DNA of 64,000 nucleotides from Actinoplanes palleronii (GTDB lineage Bacteria; Actinomycetota; Actinomycetes; Mycobacteriales; Micromonosporaceae). Every line of letters begins with the position of its first letter. The first letter of the stretch is position 1. Position numbers and translations under genes: made by a program. Shown here in pieces: positions 48,239-61,003 of the stretch. The stretch spans positions 62,001-126,000 of the forward strand of contig NZ_BOMS01000040.1 in assembly GCF_016862315.1 (NCBI RefSeq), given 5' to 3'. The notes under the pieces were generated by a model. That model saw only the letters and a program-made list of their open reading frames with translations. It ran no database searches and was not told where the DNA came from.

Positions 48239-49657
48239 TCAGAGGCCCTCCGCCACCGCGGCGGCGATCTTGAGCCAGGCTTCCCGGGTGCCGCTGGACA
48301 GCGCGCCGTAGCGGAGCGGCTCGCCGGAGTCGATCAGGCGCTCGTACGGCGCCATCTGCACCGCCCGGGTCCGGGCCGCGAAGTGCGCCTGGATCGACGG
48401 CAGGTCGATGTCCTTGCGGGTCGGTGGCATGGTCACCACGGTCACGGCCTGGCGGACCAGTCGCTGCCGGCCGCTGGTCTCCAGGTGGTCGAGCATCCGG
48501 GCGGCGGTCTCCGCCGAGTCGTTGCGGGCCGACATGGTGATCACCAGCTGGTCGGTGGCGTCGATCGCGGCCTGCCAGTTCTCCGCGCGGACGTTGTTGC
48601 CGGTGTCTACGAAGATCAGCTTGTAGAAGCGGCTGACCACGTCCCGGATCTCGGCGAACGCGCCGGCGGTCAACATCTCGCCGGCGGTCGCGGACTCGTC
48701 CGAGGCGAGCACGTCGAACATCCCCTCGCCCTGTGACCGGACGTATTTCGAGAGGTCACCGACCCGACCCCGAACGCCCTGCAGCAGCGGCAGGTCGCTG
48801 AGCATGTCGCGGACCGTACGGTTGTGGAAGTCCTGCTGCGCGCGCATCCCGAGGGTGCCCTGGGTCTCGTTGTTGTCCCAGGCCAGGACGTATCCGCCGC
48901 GCTTCTGGCCGAACGTCATGGCGAGCAGCAGCACGGCGACGGTCTTACCGGCGCCACCTTTCGGGTTGACCACGGTCACCTGGCGCAGCCCGCCGAAGTT
49001 GCGCCGGACCGTGTCGACGTCCTGCCGGTAGTCCATCTCGCGCCGTCCCGGTGCGAGCCGGACCAGGCCGAGGGTGCCCTTGCCGACCAGCGCGCGGGGA
49101 CCCATGGTGGCCGAGGGCGCCGGCGGCGGAGCCAACCGGCGCCGGGCGAACTCGTCGGCGGTGGGTGTGTCGCCGCTGCCCGCGAGCGCTTCCTGGATCG
49201 GATCACCCTCCGGCCGCCGACGAGGAGCCGGCTGTTGAGGAGCCGGCTGCTGAGAAGCGGGCTGTTGAGAAGCGGACTGCGCGGGAGCCGGCTGCTGGGG
49301 AGCCGGAGCCTCGGGCCGCTGGTGCGGGAGCGGCGTGGTCTCCGGCCGGCCGGGTTGATGGACCGCACTGTCCGGAGGCAGGAAAGCCGGCGGCGCGCCA
49401 CCCGGCCTGTCCCGCGCGACCGGCCGATAGACCGCCTCGTTGGGATGCACCGCCACACTGGGCCGCGCCGCCGGAGTGATCTCCGGCACAGCCGGCTCCG
49501 GATCGGCCGGTGGTCGCGGCTGCGGGGGCCGCCGCAACGGCTGGGCCCACGCGGACTCCACATCCCTGGGAGGAGCCGGTTCCGGTTCCTCCCAGAACGG
49601 CTCCACGTCCCGTACCGGTCCGCTGCCCGGTTCGCGGCCGTTGTGCTCGTTCTCCAC
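48239..49657 (-). CDS. MinD/ParA-like ATPase with Pro-rich N terminus (EspI-like)
   Basis: A 472-residue protein. Residues 1 to about 190 are Pro/Gln/Ala-rich and disordered (repeated QQPAPQQPA). The rest is a MinD/ParA P-loop ATPase with deviant Walker A NPKGGAGKT (about residues 230-238), and FVDTGNN in place of the usual DxxP switch. This layout matches EspI-type ATPases near type VII secretion loci, and similar orphans in actinobacteria. No ESX genes are nearby. It converges on the tandem repeat. Partner unknown. Confidence 0.85.
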   Translation of the reverse strand: MENEHNGREPGSGPVRDVEPFWEEPEPAPPRDVESAWAQPLRRPPQPRPPADPEPAVPEITPAARPSVAVHPNEAVYRPVARDRPGGAPPAFLPPDSAVHQPGRPETTPLPHQRPEAPAPQQPAPAQSASQQPASQQPAPQQPAPRRRPEGDPIQEALAGSGDTPTADEFARRRLAPPPAPSATMGPRALVGKGTLGLVRLAPGRREMDYRQDVDTVRRNFGGLRQVTVVNPKGGAGKTVAVLLLAMTFGQKRGGYVLAWDNNETQGTLGMRAQQDFHNRTVRDMLSDLPLLQGVRGRVGDLSKYVRSQGEGMFDVLASDESATAGEMLTAGAFAEIRDVVSRFYKLIFVDTGNNVRAENWQAAIDATDQLVITMSARNDSAETAARMLDHLETSGRQRLVRQAVTVVTMPPTRKDIDLPSIQAHFAARTRAVQMAPYERLIDSGEPLRYGALSSGTREAWLKIAAAVAEGL

Positions 49658-49720
49658 GGCTCAGGCCTCCCCGTCCGAACTGTCCCGTCACCGAGCGTTC
49701 GTCCAGGGTGGCACAGAGCA

Positions 49721-50664
49721 TCAGTCCGCGTACACCGCCCAGGCGCCGGCCTCGGTCCACCAGGAACGTTTCCGGCTGGTCGCACCGGCCACACCGTCGT
49801 CGAGGAACTGCAGCTCGCCCTCGCGGGGGAGCACCGACACCGCGCGGCCGCGCGCTCGGCGCACCTCTACGCGTACCCGAGTGCCTTTGAAACGCTGTTT
49901 GACGACGACCGGGACCGCGACAGCGACCTCGACACGGCCGTCGGTCGGATCCGGATCGGCCAGCAACCGCAGGCCGTCGAACTCGGCGTACCCGCCGCCG
50001 TTGCCGATCGCGCAGGCCAGGATGAGTTCCTCGCCCTCGGACAGGACGTTGTCGTCCACCTCGACCCGGCCCCGCCACGGCACCGCGGCGCCGTTGTCGT
50101 CGGCGCCGCCGAGCAGCGCGCCGTCCAGGGTCACCGAACCGCTGTCGTTGCGGAGCAGGTCGAGGCGGCGGCTGTGCCCGACGAGCACCGCTTTGGCCAC
50201 CTCGGCCGGGGTGCGCGGCAGGCCCAGCTGAGCCGCGAGATCCATCGAGTTGTCCGGGTCGAGCGGCAGGATCGCCAGCGGCGGAAGATCCGGCACGGTC
50301 CGCGTCGGGTCCAGGTCCGCCGGCCGCTTGCTGGGCGGCGGCGCCCACCGGCGGACCATCCGGCGTACGACGGCGCGCAGCTGCCCGTCGGTGGCCGTGG
50401 CGATCACCAGTCGCAGGTCGTCCCGGAAGGCCGGCCAGGTCAGGCCATCCGCGCGGGCCGGTCCGTCGAACCGGGCCAGCACCGCGTCGATCTCCTGATC
50501 AGAACCGGCCTGCACGGTCTCCACCTCGGCGCCGCCCTCGCGGAGCGCGTCCGCACAGGCCAGCACCGGGGTCCGCGGGGTGGCGCAGACGGCGTTGCAG
50601 CCGCCGCACCCGGACCCGCACGAGTCGCCCGACTTCTCGGCCAGGCTGAGCACCAGGACGTCCA

Positions 50665-50665
<1 letters not shown>
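49721..50665 (-). CDS. Divergent diacylglycerol-kinase-like protein
   Basis: A 314-residue protein. The C-terminal half (ACAIGNGGGYAEFDGLRLLADPDPTDGRVEVAVAVP... RGRAVSVLPREGELQFLDDGV) resembles the diacylglycerol/sphingosine kinase C-terminal domain. The N-terminal half keeps a similar layout, but the GGDGT nucleotide motif is not visible (ATATDGQLRAV in its place). Residues about 16-27 hold four cysteines (CGSGCGGCNAVC). It starts on the purA stop (TGATG). It may be a non-catalytic lipid- or metal-binding relative. Confidence 0.6.
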
Positions 50666-53466
<2,801 letters not shown>

Positions 53467-53567
53467 AAGTCGGGAGCCGCGTCGCGGCCGGGAGTGGGCG
53501 CGGTCGGGCGCGAGACCATCACGGGACGCGGCTTGTAGCCTGCGGACTGGGAGTCATAGTTCGTACC

Positions 53568-53606
53568 AAAAAATGGGTGTGCGGACCGAAACCGGACCGC
53601 ACACCC
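53568..53606 (-). terminator. Intrinsic terminator of the SCP2-domain gene
   Basis: A 14-bp stem (53575-53588 with 53593-53606, one mismatch) is followed on the minus strand by six T (53568-53573). A textbook rho-independent signal, 21 bp after the stop. Confidence 0.92.
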
Positions 53607-53626
53607 TGCGCCCAACGAATAAGAAA

Positions 53627-54076
53627 TTATCCCTTGGGGATGTCGAAGAGCTTGGCGATGTTGGCGGCCAGGGACAGGTCGCCCTTCGCCTTGATCTTGC
53701 CGGTCATGAACAGCATCATCGGGTTGCCGTCGCCCGCGACGACCTTGAGGAACGTGACCGCGTCCATGGTCATGGCCAGCTTCGGGTCGCGCACCGGCTG
53801 GTTGGTGACGGTGCAGGCGCCGTTCTCGATCACGGTCTCGTAGGTGTCCGAGACGCCGTTCGGGCCGGTGATGATCCAGTGGATGACGGCCTGGGTGTCG
53901 CCGGCCTTCTCCGCGCGGAACAGCGTGGGCATGCGGTTGAAGACCTCATCGAGGATCTTGCCGCGCGCGTCCGACGCCATGATCTCGCTGAGCTTGGAGT
54001 CCGGCGTGGACTTGACGAGCTGCGAGAACTCCTTCGGGCCGATCGTGGAGAGCGACTCGGGGCTGAATTCAGTCAT
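53627..54076 (-). CDS. SCP2 sterol-binding domain protein
   Basis: A 149-residue protein whose residues about 30-145 form an SCP2-like lipid-binding fold (EVFNRMPTLFRAEKAGDTQAVIHW... DPKLAMTMDAVTFLKVVAGDGNPMMLFMTGKIKAKGDLSLA). The last motif, GKIKAKGDLSLA, is characteristic. It probably binds a lipid or acyl-CoA; the ligand is unknown. AAAGG precedes the ATG. A single gene with a strong terminator. Confidence 0.88.
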   Translation of the reverse strand: MTEFSPESLSTIGPKEFSQLVKSTPDSKLSEIMASDARGKILDEVFNRMPTLFRAEKAGDTQAVIHWIITGPNGVSDTYETVIENGACTVTNQPVRDPKLAMTMDAVTFLKVVAGDGNPMMLFMTGKIKAKGDLSLAANIAKLFDIPKG

Positions 54077-54160
54077 CAGGGGACCTTTCGGAATGAGCGT
54101 CGAACCTACTCGCCAGTAACCTTAGCGAGAATGCCGCTTTCTCGTGCAGTTTGCCACTCT

Positions 54161-54220
54161 CCAACAAGTGTTGGACGGTCGACGCGTCCGAGTCATAGAC
54201 TCCCCAACATGTCTTTGGGG
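54161..54220 (+). promoter_or_regulatory. Promoter and operator-like repeats of the arsR-MFS-purB unit
   Basis: CCAACA-ag-TGTTGG (54161-54174) overlaps a TTGGAC -35-like box (54171-54176). TAGACT (54196-54201) is a -10-like box 7 nt before the ATG, suggesting a leaderless transcript. A second repeat, CCCCAA-N7-TTGGGG, spans the start codon (54202-54220). Both repeats are good candidates for self-repression by the encoded ArsR-type protein. Confidence 0.6.
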
Positions 54221-54691
54221 GATGGTGGACAGGCCTCGCTGCGCGCGCTGGCCCACCCGGCGCGACTGCGGATCCTGTCGCTGCTCACCGGCGCCTCGCT
54301 GACCGCCGCCGAGGTGGCCCGGGCGCTCGGGCTGACCCACGCCAACGCCAGCTACCACCTGCGCACCCTGGCCGCGGCCGGCCTGATCGCGACGGCCGGC
54401 GAGGAGAAGATCCGTGGCGGGCTGGCGAGGCGGTACCGCTACGACCCGGCCGTTTCCGGCACTCGCCCGCCGGTCGCACCGACACCCCGCGCGGCCGAGA
54501 GCCCCGCTGGCCCCGGGCCCGGGGTGACGGCAGACGCCGAGCTCTGGGTCGATCCGGAGACCTGGCGGGAGATCACCGAACGGATCACCGCCGCGGTCCA
54601 CGACCTGCACGCCGCCGCGTGCCCGGCGGGCACACCGGGCACCGTTCGGACGAGCACGACCGTGGCGATGTTCGAGATGGAGGCCGGGTGA
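54209..54691 (+). CDS. ArsR-family transcriptional regulator
   Basis: A 160-residue winged-helix regulator: LRALAHPARLRILSLL, then LTAAEVARALGLTHANASYHLRTLAAAGLI as the helix-turn-helix (residues about 32-60), and an effector or dimer region with WVDPETWREITERITAAVHDLHAAA. There is no metal-binding CxC; this subtype often controls an adjacent MFS exporter. It overlaps the MFS gene (GTGA). The ATG lacks a ribosome site and is probably leaderless. Confidence 0.86.
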   Translation: MSLGDGGQASLRALAHPARLRILSLLTGASLTAAEVARALGLTHANASYHLRTLAAAGLIATAGEEKIRGGLARRYRYDPAVSGTRPPVAPTPRAAESPAGPGPGVTADAELWVDPETWREITERITAAVHDLHAAACPAGTPGTVRTSTTVAMFEMEAG

Positions 54692-55947
54692 GCCTCCTGG
54701 CGCCGCTGCGGCACCGGTCGTTCCGCTTTCTGCTGGCCGGCCGCACGATCGACACGCTGGGCAATGCCATCGCGCCGATCGCTCTCGCCTTCGCCGTGCT
54801 CGACCTCACCGGTTCGGCCCGCGACCTGGGCCTGGTGCTCGGCATCCGCACCTTGACCAACGTGGTGTTCCTGCTCTTCGGCGGAGTGTTCGCCGACCGG
54901 CTGCCGAGAAATCTGCTGATGGTCGGATCGTGCCTTGCCGCCGCGGTCACCCAGGCCGTGGTGGCGGCCCTGGTGCTCACCGGCAACGCCACGATCCCCT
55001 TGCTCATCGGGTTGTCCGCGCTCAACGGGATGGCCGCCGCGGTGGCTCTGCCGGCCTCGGCTGCGATCCTGCCGCAGACCGTGCCGGCCGACGTGCGCCA
55101 GCAGGCCAATGGGCTCAACCGGCTGTTCTTCAGCACCGCGATGATCGTTGGGGCGCCGATGGCCGGCGGGCTGGTCGCCGGGGTCGGGCCCGGGTGGGGT
55201 ATGGCGGCCGACGCCGCGACGTTCCTGCTGGCCGGCGCCTGTTTCGCTCTGGTGCGGCTGCCGGCGGTGGCCCGCGACTCCGTCGACGCCGACGCCGACG
55301 CCCCCACGATCCTCACCGAATTGCGTACCGGCTGGTCCGAGTTCCGGTCCCGCACCTGGCTCTGGGTGGTGGTCGCCGCGTTCGGGGTGCTCAACGCCGG
55401 AGCCAGCGGCGGTATCCACGTCCTCGGCCCCGTTGTCGCCGACGACACCATCGGGCGCCGAGCCTGGGGTTTCGTGCTTGCCGCGGTCACCGCGGGCAAT
55501 ATCGTCGGCGCTTTCGTGGCGATGCGTCTGCGGGTCAGCCGGCTGCTGCTCTTCGGCTGTGCGAGCTGCTTCGCCTACGCCCTGCCGGTTCTCGTGCTCG
55601 GCATCCGGCCGCACTTCGTTGTGCTCGCCGTCGCCGGATTCGTGACCGGCGCGATGATGGAGCAGTTCAACATCGCCTGGGACACCACGATGCAGGAGCA
55701 CATACCCGCCGACAAGCTCGCCCGCGTCTACTCGTACGACATGGTCGGCTCGTACGTTGCGATCCCGATCGGTCAGATCGCGGCCGGACCGATCGCGCTC
55801 GCCCTCGGCCTCCGCCCGACCCTGATCGGCCTCGCCGCCCTCATGACGCTCGCCGTGATCTTCATGGTGAGCAGCCGGGACGTCCGTACGCTGCGGCACA
55901 AGGTGCCGGAACCGGCCGATCGGCCCATGAAAGAATCGGTGCCGTGA
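54688..55947 (+). CDS. MFS exporter controlled by ArsR regulator
   Basis: A 419-residue transporter of the MFS_3 (enterobactin/macrolide-efflux-like) branch, about 12 helices. It starts LLAPLRHRSFRFLLAGRTIDTLGNAIAPIALAFAVLDLTGSA, typical of the branch; loop 2-3 is GGVFADRLPRN. It probably exports a small molecule or drug. It is coupled at both ends: GTGA overlap with the regulator and GTGA overlap with purB. That overlap with a housekeeping purine gene is unusual. Confidence 0.86.
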   Translation: MSLLAPLRHRSFRFLLAGRTIDTLGNAIAPIALAFAVLDLTGSARDLGLVLGIRTLTNVVFLLFGGVFADRLPRNLLMVGSCLAAAVTQAVVAALVLTGNATIPLLIGLSALNGMAAAVALPASAAILPQTVPADVRQQANGLNRLFFSTAMIVGAPMAGGLVAGVGPGWGMAADAATFLLAGACFALVRLPAVARDSVDADADAPTILTELRTGWSEFRSRTWLWVVVAAFGVLNAGASGGIHVLGPVVADDTIGRRAWGFVLAAVTAGNIVGAFVAMRLRVSRLLLFGCASCFAYALPVLVLGIRPHFVVLAVAGFVTGAMMEQFNIAWDTTMQEHIPADKLARVYSYDMVGSYVAIPIGQIAAGPIALALGLRPTLIGLAALMTLAVIFMVSSRDVRTLRHKVPEPADRPMKESVP

Positions 55948-57365
55948 CCATCCCGAACGTGCTCGCCAGCCGCTATGCCTCCGCCGAACTCGTCACTCTC
56001 TGGTCGCCGGAGGAGAAGATCCGGATGGAGCGCCGGCTCTGGCTGGCGGTCCTGAAGGCCCAGCGTGACCTCGGCATCACGGTGCCGGACGGCGCCGTCG
56101 AGGCGTACGAATCAGTTCTCGAGCAGGTCGACCTGGCCTCGATCGCGGCCCGCGAGCGCGTCACCCGGCACGACGTGAAGGCGCGCATCGAGGAGTTCTC
56201 CGAGCTCGCCGGCTTCGAGCAGATCCACAAGGGGATGACCTCCCGCGACCTCACCGAGAACGTGGAGCAGCTGCAGCTGCGGGCGTCCCTCGAGCTGATC
56301 CGGGACCGCGTGGTCGCCGCCCTGTCCCGGCTCGCCGCGCTCGCCGTCGAGCACTCCGACCTGGTGATCACCGGTCGCTCGCACAACGTCGCGGCCCAGG
56401 CCACCACGCTCGGCAAGCGGTTCGCCTCGGCCACCGAGGAGCTGCTGATCGCGTACGAGCGGCTGGACGACCTGATCGGCCGTTACCCGCTGCGTGGCAT
56501 CAAGGGCCCGGTCGGCACCGCCGCCGACCAGCTCGACCTGCTGGACGGCGACGAGGAGAAGCTGGCCGAGCTGGAGTCCAAGGTCGCCACGCACCTCGGC
56601 TTCGCCCGGGTGCTGGACAGCGTCGGCCAGGTCTACCCGCGGTCGCTCGACTTCGACGTGGTGTCAGCGCTGGCCCAGATCGTCGCCGGGCCGTCCTCGC
56701 TGGCCACCACGGTCCGCCTGATGGTCGGCCAGGAGCTGGTCACCGAGGGTTTCAAGCCGGGCCAGGTGGGCTCGTCGGCGATGCCGCACAAGATGAACAC
56801 CCGGTCGTCGGAGCGGGTCAACGGCCTGGCCGTGATCGTCCGGGGCTACCTGTCGATGGTCGGCGAGCTCGCCGGCGACCAGTGGAACGAGGGTGACGTC
56901 TCCTGCTCGGTGGTGCGCCGGGTGGCTCTGCCGGACGCGTTCTTCGCCACCGACGGGCTGTTCCAGACGTTCCTCACCGTGCTCGACGAGTTCGGGGCGT
57001 ACCCCGCGGTGATCGCCCGGGAGCTGGACCGCTTCCTGCCGTTCCTGACCACCACCAAGCTGCTCGTCGCGGCGGTCCGCAAGGGTGTCGGCCGGGAGGT
57101 CGCGCACGAGGTGATCAAGGAGCACGCGGTCGCCGTGGCGCTGGCCATGCGGGAGAAGGGCGCGGCGGTCAACGACCTCTTCGACCGGCTCGCCGACGAC
57201 GGCCGGCTGCAGCTGACCCGGGCCGAGATCGACACGTTGGTGGCCGACCGGGCCGCGTTCGTGGGCGCCGCGCCGGCCCAGGTGCGCGCGATCGCCGACC
57301 GGGTTGCCGCGATCGTGGCGCGCCACCCGTCGGCCGCCGGCTACGCCCCGGCGCCCATCCTCTGA
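55944..57365 (+). CDS. purB: Adenylosuccinate lyase
   Basis: A 473-residue fumarase/aspartase-superfamily lyase acting twice in purine synthesis: on SAICAR and on adenylosuccinate. Signature GSSAMPHKMNTRSSE holds the catalytic Ser loop; TSRDLTENVEQLQL and SHNVAAQATTLGKR supply the active-site His residues. The GTG start overlaps the MFS stop. About 110 bp separate it from purS, probably with a fresh promoter. Confidence 0.96.
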   Translation: MTIPNVLASRYASAELVTLWSPEEKIRMERRLWLAVLKAQRDLGITVPDGAVEAYESVLEQVDLASIAARERVTRHDVKARIEEFSELAGFEQIHKGMTSRDLTENVEQLQLRASLELIRDRVVAALSRLAALAVEHSDLVITGRSHNVAAQATTLGKRFASATEELLIAYERLDDLIGRYPLRGIKGPVGTAADQLDLLDGDEEKLAELESKVATHLGFARVLDSVGQVYPRSLDFDVVSALAQIVAGPSSLATTVRLMVGQELVTEGFKPGQVGSSAMPHKMNTRSSERVNGLAVIVRGYLSMVGELAGDQWNEGDVSCSVVRRVALPDAFFATDGLFQTFLTVLDEFGAYPAVIARELDRFLPFLTTTKLLVAAVRKGVGREVAHEVIKEHAVAVALAMREKGAAVNDLFDRLADDGRLQLTRAEIDTLVADRAAFVGAAPAQVRAIADRVAAIVARHPSAAGYAPAPIL

Positions 57366-57474
57366 ACTGGCTCAACGTCCGGCTGAGTCGGCCGCCCGAC
57401 AGCGGTCGCCGGTTCGGTCGGACGGTTGACCAGGTAGGCTCCTCCGTGCTTACACCTATCAGTCAGGAGTGCCC

Positions 57475-57729
57475 GTGGCTCGCGTCGTGGTCGACGTCAT
57501 GCTCAAGCCGGAGATCCTGGATCCGCAGGGTCAGGCGGTGGCGAATGCCCTGCCCCGGCTCGGCGTCACCGATGTCTCCTCAGTCCGCATCGGTCGTCGG
57601 ATCGAGATCGATTTCGCCGGTGAACCCGACCTGGATCGGGCTCGCGAGATCGCTGACAAGCTGCTCGCCAACCCGGTGATCGAGGACTTCGACATTCGGG
57701 TCGTCGCAGACGCGGCGGAGGTCGCCTGA
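57475..57729 (+). CDS. purS: FGAM synthase subunit PurS
   Basis: An 84-residue PurS, the small subunit that bridges PurQ and PurL. It begins [21 protein letters not shown], with [16 protein letters not shown] and [12 protein letters not shown], all typical. GTG 57475 was chosen over GTG 57469 because AGGAG is then 5 nt upstream. purQ follows after 2 bp. Confidence 0.95.
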   Translation: MARVVVDVMLKPEILDPQGQAVANALPRLGVTDVSSVRIGRRIEIDFAGEPDLDRAREIADKLLANPVIEDFDIRVVADAAEVA

Positions 57730-57731
57730 CC

Positions 57732-58432
57732 ATGCGGATCGGTGTGGTCACCTTCCCCGGATCATTGGACGACGGGGACGCCGCCCGCGCCGCCCGTATC
57801 GCCGGCGCCGAGGCTGTCCGCCTCTGGCACGGCGACCCGGATCTGCACGGCGTCGACGCCGTGGTGCTTCCCGGCGGCTTCTCGTACGGCGACTACCTGC
57901 GCTGCGGCGCCATCGCGCGATTCGCTCCGGTCATGGAGTCGATCATCGACGCGGCCCGCGGCGGCCTGCCCGTTCTGGGCATCTGCAACGGTTTCCAGGT
58001 CCTCTGCGAGGCGCACTTGCTGCCCGGCGCGCTGACCCGGAACCAACACCTGCACTTCCGCAACCGGGACCAGTGGCTCAAGGTCGAGTCGACGAACACC
58101 GCGTGGACCAACAACTTCACCGGCGGCCAGGAGATCCTCATCCCGGTCAAGAACGGCGAGGGCTGCTACGTCGCCGACGCCAAGACGCTTGACGCTCTCG
58201 AGGCCGAGGGCCGGGTGATCGCGCGCTACGTCCGCGGCAACCCGAACGGCTCGCAGCGCGACATCGCCGGGATCACCAACGAGGCCGGCAACGTCGTCGG
58301 CATCATGCCGCACCCGGAACACGCCGTGGAGGCGCTGACCGGTCCGTCGCTCGACGGCCTCGGCTTCTTCACCTCCGTCCTGCGGGCCCTGGCGGGGGCG
58401 ACCGCGGGCGGTCAGCTCGCAGGGGGACAGCA

Positions 58433-58436
<4 letters not shown>
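57732..58436 (+). CDS. purQ: FGAM synthase glutaminase subunit PurQ
   Basis: A 234-residue class I glutamine amidotransferase that supplies ammonia to PurL. The nucleophile is Cys85 in GICNGFQ; the His-Glu pair is in [24 protein letters not shown] precedes it. Its stop overlaps the purL GTG start (GTGA), as expected for a complex made in fixed ratio. Confidence 0.96.
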
Positions 58437-60889
<2,453 letters not shown>

Positions 60890-60904
60890 TCTTCAGCTGT
60901 AGCG

Positions 60905-60936
60905 AAGCCGGCCGGGGAATCTTTCCCGGCCGGCTT
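60905..60936 (+). terminator. Terminator of purSQL
   Basis: A 12-bp stem (60905-60916 with 60925-60936) has an 8-nt loop and is followed by TCTCTT, 15 bp after the purL stop. Confidence 0.85.
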
Positions 60937-60960
60937 TCTCTTACCTGTCGCCGGTATGAA

Positions 60961-60989
60961 AAGGGCCCCGCGCGATGCGCGGGGCCCTT
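60961..60989 (-). terminator. Terminator of the surface protein gene
   Basis: A perfect 13-bp GC-rich stem (60961-60973 with 60977-60989) has a 3-nt loop; on the minus strand it runs into TTTTCAT. Confidence 0.85.
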
Positions 60990-61003
60990 CCCTTCAGATC
61001 AGG

